Source of the DNA: Aplectana chamaeleonis | Taxonomy: Eukaryota; Nematoda; Chromadorea; Rhabditida; Cosmocercidae | Assembly: GCA_029168955.1 (NCBI GenBank) | Contig: JAPDOI010000431.1 | Coordinates: 124,001 to 188,000 of the forward strand | Reading direction: 5' to 3' | DNA: 64,000 bases | Part shown: positions 32,884 through 44,328 of the stretch, piece by piece | Position numbering within the stretch: position 1 is the first letter of the stretch | Layout: every line of letters begins with the position of its first letter | Program-made: the position numbers and the translations under genes | Notes under the pieces: model-generated | Seen by the model: only the letters and a program-made list of their open reading frames with translations | What the model was told of the DNA's origin: nothing | Databases searched by the model: none

Positions 32884-35046
32884 GTCATTCTTCTAGAATC
32901 CGGCGACGGATTTTTTTATAGCTGTAGTCGTATACAGTATCTGGTATCTGTGGTTGGTCAGTCCCAAATGGCAATAGGCGAGGACGATCTTTTGAACCAG
33001 GGGTGTGCATTTTCCGTTTACCGAATTACCGATTTTCCGGATTTACCGGTGTTTTTCGGTAAATTGGTTTACCGTTTTACCGAGTTTTTCTCGAAATTTA
33101 CCGAATTTTTCACCGAAAAAATTGGCTGTTTTTTGCATAGTCGGCCTACTTGTTACTCGTATTTCACGGGTTCGCTAGTGTTATGGCATGCCTTTGGCGC
33201 GATATCCTTCTTCATCCTTCTTTTTGTTACTCTTTTCAACCCTTTTATCGTACCTTTTGAATGTTCAAACGATCTCTTCACTCTGAGGGAGGGAAAAGAG
33301 GCACCCGATGTGGGCGGAGCCCTAGAGCGCATGGCCCGCACACCTTCTCGTGGACACCTTCTTGTGGATGGGAGAAACGAATAGGAGAACTAGTAATTAT
33401 TCGGGCGACAGAAGAAACGAAATCGCTTGAGGGTAGCGAGTAATTCCAGGAATATACAAGAAAAGCGCATAGCGATGTAAAAAGGACTCGTCCGCGAGAA
33501 GGTGCGCGCGCCATTCGCTCTCAGGTCCCTCTCATACCAGAGTGACTCTTCGTGCGCACCCCTTCATCCTTTGTCTCACGTGCTTCTTCTTATCGAGATA
33601 CTACTCCGAGAAATACATATTTTAATAAAAAATGTCGACAGGTTTGCAACGCAGCAGAGTCCTGAAGCAGATATTTCATGAACTGGAAAAATTCTTCTCG
33701 GAGCCCCCGGACACAACTCCGAATCCACTGCAGTCCATTGTGAAATCATCGTACCCGCACCTTTCCTCACTGTCCAATAAGTACTTTTAGGCCCTAGTTA
33801 TACACCAGCGGAATGAAAACGTCTCGCGATGACGTTGCAGCCACTTGCTGCGTGGATCAGGGACTCGTCTGCAGTATTGCGTCTTTGACGCAATATTGCC
33901 GACTGAAAACTCTCGGGCGTTTCAATTGTATTTTATCGATATTTTCACGTCTCTATCACTACTTGCTTATTGCAGTTTTTTGCTAGAAATGTATTGCTCC
34001 TGTCATAGCAGTGCTCATTATGTCGTTATGGTGATATTTTAACAAATCTAGATCTGAAAAATAATCATCTGATGGGAATTGGCAAATCTCCAACAGGGTA
34101 GGTCCCGCAAGGACACAGTATACAGTGTCGCAGCGTGTATAACTGCTCCGTACAGCCTTTCTGCACGTTTTTCTGGGACAAAACTTCTTTTTGGCATGCA
34201 TCAGCACAGTTAGGACGCACATACGTGGTAGTTGTCTTGCTGACTCCGCAGCGTCCCGCCGGTGCATAACTACGGCCTTACGCGCCTCCTGGCACAGTTG
34301 AGGCAGGAAGGATGTTTTCATCAGCTGGCCTGATTTTGAGTGACTACAGAAAGGCCTTGATGACAGAAAAAATTTTGCTTTTTCTTAAAATCAAGGTCTC
34401 GCTAATCAGGTTCAGCCGTTGAGCTCAGTTTAATATGTAAAACTCACTCGTTATTTGCACTATCCCCATGTGCTATTGAAAATGATACATAAATATTATC
34501 GGTCGTTTGTGCTATCATATGGGATAGGCACCAAAAAGTCGAAGTCAGAATTTTTACCGAATTTTCCGTTTTCACCGTCTTCACCGAAAAACAATTTCGG
34601 TAAAAAGTTTCGGTAAAAAATTTACCGAAAAGAATTTTCCGCACACCCCTGGTTCGGACGTCAAGCGGGCCGTCGAAGAACTAATGGAAGATGATGCACT
34701 GCCGCACTACGCTCGGGTAATCGTGGCGCTCCTGCTGGAGTTGCGACGTCATACGGACTCTGCGCTTCGTCTCAACGCTGAACTTCTGGACACGCTGGAC
34801 AAACTCAACATTGAGAACACCATGCTGAGAAGACCTCTCCAAAGTCAGTCTGTTAGTCCCGAGCGTGTTAATGAAAATAGTATACCTTCTCAGACGTATT
34901 CCATTGCATTTTCATCTTCTTCTCAAGTCTCATCGCCTCTTGTTACCACTCGTGATAGTGAGAGTGAGAAGGAGCTAGCTCGCTCCCTGGTTCTTACAAG
35001 GGACCACTTTGAACATAGAATGGAGTTTCGGAAAACGGTCTTTTGA
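32884..35046 (+). pseudogene. ORF1-like reading frame split by a hAT-like element
   Basis: The upstream part (likely ATG at 32,968, MAIGEDD) and the downstream part (34,660-35,046) lie in the same frame once the insert at 32,998-34,651 and one 8-bp duplication are set aside. The downstream part has VKRAVEELMEDDALPHYARV, then a leucine-rich, coiled-coil-like stretch (LLLELRRHTDSALRLNAELL), a Ser-rich linker and SEKELARSLVLT. This last motif resembles the linker of LINE ORF1 proteins of the CR1 type. The identification is inference. The frame ends at a stop at 35,044. Confidence 0.5.
32998..34651. mobile_element. hAT-like non-autonomous element
   Basis: Ends begin CAGGGGTGTGCATTTTCCG and, inverted, CAGGGGTGTGCGGAAAA. 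Both ends carry arrays of TTTACCGAA/TTCGGTAAA words (33,018-33,118 and 34,554-34,632). Flanking octamers TTTTGAAC and GTTCGGAC match at five of eight positions, fitting a decayed 8-bp hAT duplication. No transposase domain was recognised in 1,654 bp. A minus-strand ORF at 33,983-34,321 has no known domain. Confidence 0.7.
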
Positions 35047-35329
35047 AAGTTGTAGAGGGCGTAAAAAATTATTTAAAATTTTAAAATTTCACTCAGTCTT
35101 CACGGGTAGATCAAAAACCATCAAAACAATGGGTTGCGGTAGGTAAAATGCCATTCAATGCACCCTAACCTGACGAAAGCCCCTAAAAAGAATGGATTCT
35201 TTGTACAGATAAAACCTCGAGATCGCTTGTGTTCCTTGAAGTTCCTGAAGTTTCCTTTGAGGTTTTTATATGTAGTTAGCATCGAGCTTCGGAATGCCGC
35301 GTAGGGTGCGAGTCATGATACCATCCACT

Positions 35330-35795
35330 ACTGCTCTTGTCTCACGATGTCTTCCTCGAGCTACCGGCCTCAATAGATTTCTAACGCCAACCTTCAAAAA
35401 TTCTTAAATGACCTGTATTGTTGTCTCAAGCAGACTTCCGGGAAAGGCTGCTGATGGACCAATTAAAGAACCTCGGACGATATATTCTCGATCACTACGT
35501 AACAAAGTTTCACCTCTTAATAGACGACCACTCTTACAAAATACAAAGTTCGCCAAAAGAATATCGAAAACTACAAAGAAATCTAGGAGTTGAAGAGGGG
35601 ACAAAAAGTGGCGAATCGCAAAAGTTGAAAATTATCTTCCTCATCGATAAATATCGGAGAAATAGCCCTGCAATTTACTTCATTATATTGGTATTATGAC
35701 CGAAAATGTCGTTTCAAAAAATGAAGTCGATAGCCCCAAGGAGTGCAGAGATATTAAAAAAGAAGACGATGTCAATAGATTTTTGTCCACTACTG
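35330..35795 (-). mobile_element. Tc1-like transposon fragment, copy 2
   Basis: Ends GATTTTTGTCCACTACTG before TA (35,796-35,797), the inverted counterpart of the end at 31,507. The aligned interior includes GGAAAGGCTGCTGATGGACC. Several frames are broken. It adjoins the family G element starting 35,804. Confidence 0.6.
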
Positions 35796-36514
35796 TATGT
35801 ACATATAGTCTACAGCAATGGAAGTAGGGTCTAGTGATTTCGCGGGCTTGTCCTAACATACGGTAGTTTGCTAATGGTATCACTCATCTTTCCGAAACAG
35901 CTGTGATAGCTCTGATAGATCGGTGAGTCTGTGTTTTCACTGATATGACTACTCAGATATTCGTGGAGAAGTTCCCGAGGACAATAGACCTGATTTGGTC
36001 GTTATCACTCGGTCGAGGGGAGAGGACGGAGACTTCCCCCCGGAGGGGAACGTCTCGCCACTCTTCCCTCAAATTGTACACAACGATAAAGCGTCCGAAA
36101 CAGTCAACTCGGTTGGAGAACAAGGAAAGTTCGCTTCACGGTTGTTCCCATGGCCTCCCCCCGAACATGATGAACGCGAAAACAAAGCCGCAGCGTATAC
36201 GATGATGCAGACGGGCTAGTCGCGAGGTGGTCTCGCACTTCGCAAGTTGAGGGGTAGATCTGCCACTCAAGGGCTACGTAAGACTCCGTCCGAGCGTGCG
36301 ATTGCGCAAAATCGATGGTAATCGTGGGCACACGATTCGCTAGCCGCTCACAGGCGCTCCTTCTCGCGCGCCCTCGCCCGCTCGCTCTCGCGCGCTTACG
36401 CCAGTACCACGAAGCAAGCAACAAGTTTCAAGCTTACTGCTCCATCACTAAAGCAGGTGGCACTAGACCTAAAGGAAAACTAGTGTCCTTGTCTTCCATA
36501 ATCCCACCACGGAA

Positions 36515-37607
36515 TATGGAATGAGATCACTTGAATGCGAACACATACCGAAGAAGATAGTGAAGCCGCTTCAGGAAACATACAATGGATCAACTAGTTG
36601 CATTCGCATCGGAGATAGGCTGTCTGAAGAATTTACTATCAACGCTGGTGTACGTCAGGGGGAAGTCATTTCGCAGCTACTTTTCAATACCGTGATCGAT
36701 GCCATCATGAGAGAGGCCTTCGAAAACAGAAGAGGCGTCCAGTACGGTACCAATGATTACGTGACGGACTTGATGTTTGCGGATGATAGTGCTGTGTTCG
36801 CCGATACCGATGCTGAGGCGGCGCATTTAATTGGTAACATAGCGTTGGTTGCGAACTCATATGGCTTACGAATCAATAAGGATAAGTCAAAAGTCATGAC
36901 ATCAGATGCGTCGCAAGCCTCTGTGCTCTTTGAAGGAGTTGAACTCCAGCAATTAAAGGACTTTAAGCACCTTGGATCAGTAGTACAGGAGAAGAAGGTG
37001 GCAGCAACGATGGAGATCCACAGCAGAATCGGACAGGCTTCTACCGCCTTTGCTTCGCTTGGCTGGTGTCTCTTGGAAGAAAGCCAACGTATCGATGGCG
37101 ACGAAGATTCGGCTTTTGCGAGCATTGATTATTCCTACTCTATTTTACGGCTCGGAAACGCGGACACTGCTCAAGTCGGACCTGGTGAAACACGAGTATT
37201 TCCAGATGCGATGCTTGCGCCAGATCCTCGGTATTACGCTTTGTAATCGCATACGCAACGAAATCATCAGGGAGTGAAGTGATCAGCAACCCACGATCGA
37301 GGACCAAGTCTAGACCAGACGATTGCGATGATTTGGACACGTTTGCAAAATGAACGCGAGCCGACTACCGCACAGCATGCTATGGAGGAAACGTCCAGTG
37401 CAGTGGAAGATCCCACGAACGGCCCCTAAAAAGACTTGGCTGAAACAAATCGAGGATGATCTGAAGAAACAACGGTGCAGTGTCCCTAATGCTAGATCTA
37501 TTGCTACGAATCGTTCTTAATGGAAGCGTATCATTCAGGCCGCTCGAGCTCCCATGGCGCCCACAGCAGTGCATTGGCTGAGAGGTCATCCCGCTCCGCC
37601 AGACGCC
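36515..37607 (+). pseudogene. RTE reverse transcriptase C-terminal half, broken
   Basis: The frame contains GVRQGEVISQLLFN, LMFADDSAVFADT with an intact FADD catalytic pair, LRINKDKSKVMT and LKDFKHLGSVV. A one-base shift near 37,070 moves the reading to KKANVSMATKIRLLRA and FQMRCLRQILG. A stop at 37,275 and further stops follow before APKKTWLKQIEDDL. It aligns with the minus-strand copy at 58.8-59.8 kb. Confidence 0.9.
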
Positions 37608-37632
37608 AGCTAACGGGATGAGTGAGTGAGTG
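36515..37632 (+). mobile_element. 5'-truncated RTE LINE insertion
   Basis: AATCCCACCACGGAA occurs on both sides (36,500-36,514 and 37,633-37,647), a perfect 15-bp target duplication. The 3' end finishes GATGAGTGAGTGAGTGA, a short tandem tail typical of RTE elements. It belongs to the same family as the copy at 58.8-61.1 kb and is cut at the 5' side within the reverse transcriptase. Confidence 0.9.
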
Positions 37633-37647
37633 AATCCCACCACGGAA

Positions 37648-38203
37648 GTCGAAAACCGTGGGAAATCATCAGCCGTTGCGCCCACTCGAGCGTTTGATCA
37701 CCCGATCGAACGTTTTTAATCGAATCAACACGAGGTAGGGAATGTTTGCCTGTATTGATTTGCGGGCACGAACTGCTCCGGCGTTGAGGAGCGTCGAAAG
37801 GCGCACAACAGCGGGAACGCCCGCTTTCGCCACGCATAGACGCTGCCTAGGGCATCTCTGTCTGGTTTTCAAAGGAGCTAATGAGCTTCTCTATAACCTT
37901 TAGTCAGAGGTGAATATTTTTGGACCGCTCGCAGTTTTTCAGGAACAGGAGGTGGTTGAAAACAGCGAGTTCTAGCAAGCTGATTTTGTATCAATCATTG
38001 AACAATGGTAAGATCAGCAGTCGGAAGGTCGCGTGAAGACCTGCAGTCGGGAAAGCAAGAGAACTCCTGCTGTGTGATCTTCCTTCATTACTCTGCTGTC
38101 GAGACGCAACTCTTCGCCTCCCCCCAAATCTGGCGAAGTTCCCCAGTTGCTTCGAGGGAAGTTCTTATGTCGTTCCCGGGAATTTCCCCCACGAATATCT
38201 GAG
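37648..38203. other. Right part of the TA-target TIR element
   Basis: This is the remainder of the host element after the LINE insertion. No coding content was recognised. Confidence 0.5.
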
Positions 38204-38931
38204 TACATCTGCGAGAGCAATAAAAACATGTAAAAATGTGAGAGTGGAAGTAAAAACTCACCGACCAATCTCAGTTATTTTGAAAGAATGAGTGATAACA
38301 CAACCAGACTACAGTATGTTAGGAAAAGTTGGCGACCTCACCAGGTCCTTCTTCCACTGCTGTAGACTATAGGAGGTCGAACGTACGAAATCTCGTGAGA
38401 AGAAGCTGCCCTCCGTCTTCAGTCATCTAGCTCAATCTAGCGCGAAGAACAGAAGCGTCATTATACGAGCGTAAAGGCTGGATACCAAGCGTTGCTTGCG
38501 ATAAACTTTTCTCACATAGTCTCAGGCAAACCATCGCTCCGTGCGGGACCGGAGAGCGACCCGAGCGGCGCCTCTCTCTGCTCCGAGCGAAAATTCGCCA
38601 TCTACTCGGGCCACAGCAGCCGCTCCCCGGGCGACAGAAGTACCGCTCGGAGCGATCTTCGGTCTCAGTTGGCACTGCGGTGGCTCTTAGGGCGAGCGAC
38701 CCTAGCTTCACCGATGCCCTCTCTTCGCTTATTTACTCGTTTCTGCTTCTCTATTTCTCTCTGTTCCTTCTTCCCTCTTCTCCCAGTCCTTTTCTTCCTC
38801 TCCTGTTTCCTCATTTTCCCCACTTTTTCCTTTAGTCTCGAGAATCAAATTCTTTTCTATCTAACGCTGCCTTCCACTTGGTCTAAAGCCTGCTTGTTTG
38901 TGAAATATATGCTAAAATTCAGTGGTAATCT

Positions 38932-39827
38932 TCAGTACTGTGTACCTTTGAGTACTTCTGTTTACTTTGAGGTAAACCACCAAACCTGCCATAGTTGACA
39001 GAATATCTGAGCCCCTTAGAACTAGATGATAGCGTCTGCGAAAATTTTCGACGGAGCGTAATTAATGATTTTTAACTGATTTTGTGATTTTGCAGCTTCA
39101 ATCTCTTCTGACTTATGCGTGAAGTCATAGTCTCAAAGCTCCAAAGCTATGAATAATGACTAAGTCTTTGATTAATAATATTTTCCAACAATTATCGATG
39201 TTTTTTTTTTGAGAATTCGATTCTTGCCGTTTTCATCGATTTTCGAAAAAAAAAACGACGAATAATTGACGAAAAAAATACTCTCGATTAGGATCTTGGC
39301 CGGTTTGACATCGGCATGGATCCTAGTGATTCTTTGCGATCACTATTGATGGTTGGCGCAAACTAGGTGCCATAAGCTACAACATAGGTGCACCGAGTTT
39401 GCGCCAACCTTCAATGGAGAACGCGAAGTATCGTTAGGACTCATGCCGATGTTATACCGGCCAAGTTCCTGATCGATAGTATTTTTTCGTCAATTATTGA
39501 TCGTTATTTTGAAAATCGATAAACAAGGCGAGAATCGAATTTTCAAAAAAACCATCGATAATTGTTGGAAAATATCATTAATTAAGGATTTATTCATTAT
39601 GCATAGCTTTGGAGCTTCAAGGCCTAAACTTCTCGAATAAGTTAGAAAAGACCGAAGCTGCAAAATTACAAAATCAGTTAAAAGTCATTAATTACGCTCC
39701 GTCGAAAATTTTTGCAGACGCAATCATCTAGTTCTAAGGTAGCTCAGATATTCTGTAAACTATGGCAGGCTTGTTGGTTTACCTTAAAGCAAATAGATGC
39801 ACTCATATACACAGTTTTGAAGATGGT
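38932..39827. repeat. Palindrome core of family D, copy 2
   Basis: The left arm runs from CTTCAGTACTGTGTACC and the right arm ends near ACACAGTTTTGAAG. The centre 39,300-39,460 is a family C hairpin (TCGGCATGGATCCTAGTG to its complement). Arm identity is high, with poly-A/T length differences. Confidence 0.8.
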
Positions 39828-39841
39828 GCAAAACTAGTTGA

Positions 39842-40319
39842 AGGCACAGTCCAAGCTCAGGGATGAAATCTGAGATTCTCACATAATTGTGAAGTAGACC
39901 CACCCTATATAGCCCCTGCCAAATGCGAGCTCTCAATTCCACCGAATAAGCGAGGTATAAGGGGGAAGCCACCTTGGGGCGCCCATACCAGGAGGCCACT
40001 TTGGCACGCCCCTTTTACGATGTTTCGAGCTCAACAGCGGCGAGATGAGCGATGGTTTCCGACCAGTCTCCCCGTTCTTCCCTTCAATCTCAGCCTCTTT
40101 CTTCATTCAGGTCGGCTCGCATACGTCGGTTGCAAATGAAGGAAGTTACACGCCTCGGACATCTCGTCCACCTTGATTCCGTAGCTCAAATTCCGAGGGG
40201 CCATAACTCCGTTCCCAGGGGGTTTTGAACTATTCCATAGACATCATTGCAATCAGCGTGGGACCGTCTTCAAGATGGACAGGGAAACAGAGAAACGATT
40301 CTGAGGTTGGACTGTGCCT
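39842..40319. mobile_element. Nested TTAA MITE (type 2), TTGA target
   Basis: Begins AGGCACAGTCCAAGCTC and ends GAGGTTGGACTGTGCCT with TTGA on both sides (39,838-39,841 and 40,320-40,323). Family D copy 1 shows the empty site near 15,420 (TAGTCGAGGAGGGCC on the complementary strand). The interior holds GGACATCTCGTCC and GGGGCCATAACTCCGTTC. Confidence 0.85.
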
Positions 40320-41029
40320 TTGAGGGGGGCCGCTCAGAATTCAAATGAGGAATGAATGATACCGTTTTCAGAAATCAGTCTAGTTCCATGGGATTTCTAG
40401 GAAATAACGAGTGATGACGTTATTACATATCTGGTAATCAGAAAAAAAATCATTTTCATGGATGAATTTCCTAATTTCTATGGGTAGTTCTTGAGTGCCT
40501 CCCCCCAACTAGTATCGCACCCTGAAGATTACCATTGAATTATAGCATATATTTCACAAGTCAGAAGACTTTGACACAAGTCGAAGGTAGCGTTAGATAA
40601 AAAATATTACACGAGTAAGAAGGAATCCGGCGCCTGCAACGTGTCCGAGGACGGCACTGGTCGATGGTATTGATAATATTACTGACAGCCGCTACTTCCG
40701 GTGGGGGCAGTGCAGCATCGGCGGGTGTCACTAATAGTATCAATGCCATCGTTAGCCTTATGCCTAACGCACACTGGGGTTGCTTCAAACATTCGACCGG
40801 AATACCTAAGCCGTACGACCCTAGATGAGAAGATTAGCCAACGCTAGATTGAAACATTTTGAGAACTAACTTTGCGAGTAGGAATTGGGTAAAATAGCAG
40901 TATATGGGTTTCGGGGTGCTGTGCGTGCCGAGCTTATATCGAAAAAGTGTCCTTCTCAAAAATTGTTTGAGCGTGAATAAAACTCACAAATCAGGCGATT
41001 GATCGAGATGGGCTAAGAACGCTCCGCAT

Positions 41030-41285
41030 GGCCATCACGCTGCCTATGAAGCGCTACATCTTTTTCTACGACGCGGCTCACGCTTCTTATGATGCGCGAC
41101 ACATTTTCCATGACGCAGTGCACGCTTCACATATGACGCGACTTATAGTCCATGATGCGGAGCACGTTTCTCATGGTGCCCGACTCATATTACATGATAC
41201 GGAGCACACTTCTAATGAAGCGTGGCTCATTTTCAATAACATGTAGCACGCTCCGCAATAATGGCTACTCGTTTTCCGTGACGCG
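41030..41285. repeat. Minisatellite of family D copy 2, about 6 units
   Basis: Units such as GCGACTTATAGTCCATGATG and GGAGCACGTTTCTCATGGTG are complementary in type to the array at 14,104-14,705, but the array is less than half as long and more diverged. Confidence 0.75.
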
Positions 41286-41655
41286 ACGCAAGTTTCTCAT
41301 AAAACGCTCTCTACCTCTCCACAATGCTCCACGCACCACTAACCCCGCCCATATTTTGCAACGCGGAGATTCGATCACAGAGCATAAGTACGGAGGATTG
41401 CTGAGGCTTTGGAAAGCGTAAATACTACAATTGGCAGTGAGATTCCATGCTGGGTCCGTGATTGCAGTGTACCAAATGACGGTCTGGCTAACACTGCTCG
41501 CACTGCTGTGGCCCCGAGAACGACCGGACAGCGGCCGACGGGCGAACTGGCACCGGACAGGGACCGCGGTGCCAGTTGGCCCCTCGGCCGCTGTCCGGGC
41601 GATGATGTCATATTTGGGAGGAGCCGGTCCCGCTCGGAGCGATGGTTTGCCTGAG

Positions 41656-42912
41656 GTGGTCTGCTACGCTTCTTTGTCGAGCAAGTTGAACAGCAATGTA
41701 ACGAGTTGTGTGACCTGCAGAGTGCAGAGCGAAAATTATAGCCTGAACGTGGTAGAGGTAGGTATCGCATAGAAGATGACCTGAATCATGCACAGATGTC
41801 ATTTGGACCGGGTTGGAAGAAGAAATCAGATTGAGAAAGATAATCGTCGATGCTGGCTCGAGCATTTCGAAATGATCGAAAGTCATTGGTTTTTTTTGTA
41901 AAACTTCATCTGAATGAAACTATTTCCTGAAACTGCTGGGAGCACGGTATTTGGTGGTGCTGAATCCCACTGTGTTGGTGCTGTGCATTGTCTTTGGAGG
42001 AGAGGAGAAATTCTCAATTTCAAGGGTAGCTCTATCATTCTTTTCAATGTCGCGTATATCAGCAACTAATCACAAAGAAAACTTTCAAAGACAAAAGTCA
42101 AACTTGGCTATCAGTGTTCTCAGTCCACTGCCCAATGTCGAATTTTTTTTTGTGAATGCTGACTTCTTTTGTACCAAACGAATGCTGGGCTCGAGATTTG
42201 CGTGCCTAAACATATTTGGCAAGGTTGCCACTTTTAACAAAGTAGAGCCAGCATTTGACTGGATTTTTTTTTGAGAAATTCATCATGTCTTCAGATATCC
42301 ACGTGTCTATTTGTATTGTAATAATCCAGCTAGCTACGACGTTTAAATGCCATCATGTACATATCTTCTAGAGGGCAGGATAAGTGCAAACGAATTATAG
42401 ATTTATCACATCTTTATACATACATATTAGGATAAGACACTAGGAACGGCGAAGCCAAGGAGAAGACGCATCTACTTCTGCTTTTTACTGTACATCCATA
42501 CGAGTAGTATTGTGTGAGCGTTGTATACTTGTGTACGCACTGGTCCCTTCCTCGCGAAATTCGTTATCGCTCTGATTGTAGGCTTCAAAATATCGTGGAC
42601 TGCCGTCAGTGTTGATTCTTCTTGGATTTCGTCCAGAATAAAAGACAAGGCACGTTTAGGATTCGTTTAATCTTCATTTCCCAGAACGTTTTGGCTTCTA
42701 CTTGTCATTATAACGAGAGGTCTAGGTCGACAGGAACAAACTTCAGCCAGCCTCATCACTTCCAACATCGCCAGCGTCAGTTAGCCCTCGATTTGAATCC
42801 GTTTTTCCGGAAAATCCTGGAACGCCTCCGAGGTCTGTTTTTACGCTCATAGTTTTGGTATTATTGCAGTTGGATTAGGCATATAGCAAGTTTTGATTTT
42901 AGCAAGAGATCG
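41656..42912. other. No recognised feature
   Basis: No repeat pairing was found, so this may be unique DNA. Candidate exon signals occur at the right edge (TTTTGATTTTAG ending at 42,902), discussed with the next feature. Confidence 0.45.
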
Positions 42913-43197
42913 ATGTTCTCTCGCAGTGCCTCTCCTCCGGCAACACCGACAAAGCATTCGCTGGACAATCAACATGAACTTTTTAAGAAGAAAATATCGA
43001 GGTTCGAGCTCTTGCTTTCACTTTTGATAGAGGCGTTCTGGCAGGTGACTGAAGCGTGTTCTTTCTTGTACGAAACTTACAATGCTCTGTACAAATTTTT
43101 CATTTTTCAATGGTTTCACATACGTATAGTTGCCCCCGGTCATGCATTCCGTGCTAGTCGTGCCTACCTGAATCAACCATTACAAGTCATCATGTAA
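42913..43197 (+). CDS. Candidate small gene or first exon
   Basis: An ATG lies 10 bases after TTTTGATTTTAG, a nematode-like cis- or trans-splice acceptor. The frame opens MFSRSASPPATPTKHSLDN (Ser/Thr-Pro rich), then a basic stretch and the hydrophobic segment FELLLSLLIEAFW. It could run uninterrupted for 94 codons to the stop at 43,195. Alternatively it could end as an exon at CAG|GTGACT (43,044), with an acceptor TTTCGTTTTCAG at 43,245; that splice meets a stop after six codons. The segment is not part of any repeat seen here. Product unknown. Confidence 0.35.
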   Translation: MFSRSASPPATPTKHSLDNQHELFKKKISRFELLLSLLIEAFWQVTEACSFLYETYNALYKFFIFQWFHIRIVAPGHAFRASRAYLNQPLQVIM

Positions 43198-43838
43198 AAA
43201 TTCTTTTATTCTTTCATTGAAGCCGAGAAAAAATTTCGTTTTCAGAAATGTCTTTTGTCCGATTAACAGCATCCAATATTAGATTGTATTGCTGCATTGA
43301 ATGCCACAAAAAACAGTAGTGAACAGCAAGATACAGATGCAATACAATTACACTAGAAGTGTGAATTTTCCGCCGAGCGAAAGGAAAACTTCATATTGCC
43401 TGAATAAGGAAGGGGGGGGAGCGTAAGAGGGATGCTCAGCCTTATTTCCGTTCTGCTCCAATTTCGCAACATGTCAAAAGTTAACAGGTTAGAAAAGCTT
43501 GATTTCCTACTGTTCTTGCGGTGTTTTCTGTGTACGTGTTCAGGCAAGCTTTGAAAGGTAGCTGAAATCGGAACAGAGCGGAAATAACGCCACGCATCCG
43601 GAGAAGGCGAGAAGAGTTCTGCTGTCTATGAGAACTTTTGTATTGGAGAGTCACTCGGGCTGAATCTCGGGGCAGCCTAAGGCCTCTTTCAGATATCGAT
43701 CACCGCGCGACGCGACGGGATGATAACCGTGAGCATTGATCGAGATCGCTTCGTACCTCGCACTGTACTGAAAACATGCCAAAGCGGCGATCAGCGATGG
43801 AAGTGTAAAATAACCCTAATGTCTACTCACCTTATTAA
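43198..43838. other. No recognised feature
   Basis: No recognised gene, RNA or paired repeat apart from the acceptor-like TTTTCAG at 43,239-43,245. Confidence 0.45.
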
Positions 43839-44328
43839 AAGCACAGGATACCCAGAAAATTATGTTCTAGTTTTTATGTATGATCTTGGAGAGAGTCACA
43901 CGCTGATCACACTGGTATGTCTGAAATCGCCCGACACCACTATAAACAGAGTTATGATGCCTTTCTTCAAAGATTCTTCTGTTTTGAGGGTGAAAAATTG
44001 GTGGACGAGTTGTCTCAGGCCTGTATTTCTCTTCACTCGCAATCGTTGTGCGAGGGTGAGCCAGGGAAAAAAGACAGTCCGGCGATGAACTCAGGAACGA
44101 CGACTTGATAAGAATTCATCCATCCATCTAGCCGCTATCGAGTTCGGAAATCTGGTAGGGAGTGTGGCCTGTGGTAATGAGCGAAGGAGGTCGGGCATAT
44201 GGTTGTCGCTTACATCTCGCTCATTCGATGGATATGAGTTTTCGCACTTGGCACGTGCTATACAGGAGGGGTCTACTACACAATCAAGTAAAAATCCCAA
44301 ATTTAATGCCTGAGGGTGTACTGTGCTT
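43839..44328. mobile_element. TTAA MITE (type 2), complete
   Basis: Begins AAGCACAGGATACCCAG after TTAA (43,835-43,838) and ends GGGTGTACTGTGCTT before TTAA (44,329-44,332). The interior contains GGTGGACGAGTTGTC (core in reverse orientation). It shares its right TTAA with the next MITE. Confidence 0.75.

Larger units (their letters stand above)
35952..38203. mobile_element. TIR element with TA target, host of an RTE copy
   Basis: Ends CTCAGATATTCGTGG and CCACGAATATCTGAG, followed inward by TTCCCG on both sides, are flanked by TA (35,950-35,951 and 38,204-38,205). The family G copy at 27.3 kb shows the uninterrupted target (GACTACATCTG). Without the LINE it would be about 1.12 kb. No transposase was recognised. 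The TA target suggests Tc1/mariner-type mobilisation. Confidence 0.8.
35804..38371. mobile_element. Palindromic TA element, family G, copy 2 (split)
   Basis: The left half (35,804-35,951) starts TATAGTCTACAGCAATGG and the right half (38,204-38,371) ends TGCTGTAGACTATA. Together they match the complete copy at 27,261-27,553. The TIR element at 35,952-38,203 lies between them. Confidence 0.8.
38521..41655 (-). mobile_element. Large foldback TIR element, family D, copy 2
   Basis: Begins CTCAGGCAAACCATCGCTCC and ends with its complement at 41,655. Parts correspond to copy 1 in reverse order: polypyrimidine arm (38,521-38,931), palindrome with central hairpin (38,932-39,827), nested MITE (39,842-40,319), hairpin segment (40,500-40,870), minisatellite (41,030-41,285) and GC-rich end. 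It lacks the mariner and the 13,544 MITE of copy 1 but has its own MITE. Segments at 38,860-38,935 and 40,515-40,610 are also inverted copies, so the whole element is a nested foldback. Confidence 0.85.

Noticed and set aside
36315..36524. 69-codon ORF upstream of the LINE copy as its 5' coding part
   Set aside because: The 15-bp target duplication places the LINE start at 36,515, so the upstream ORF belongs to the host TIR element.
13301..41655. CRISPR-like array among the 41-bp repeats
   Set aside because: The units are contiguous without unique spacers, and the DNA is eukaryotic with no cas genes.
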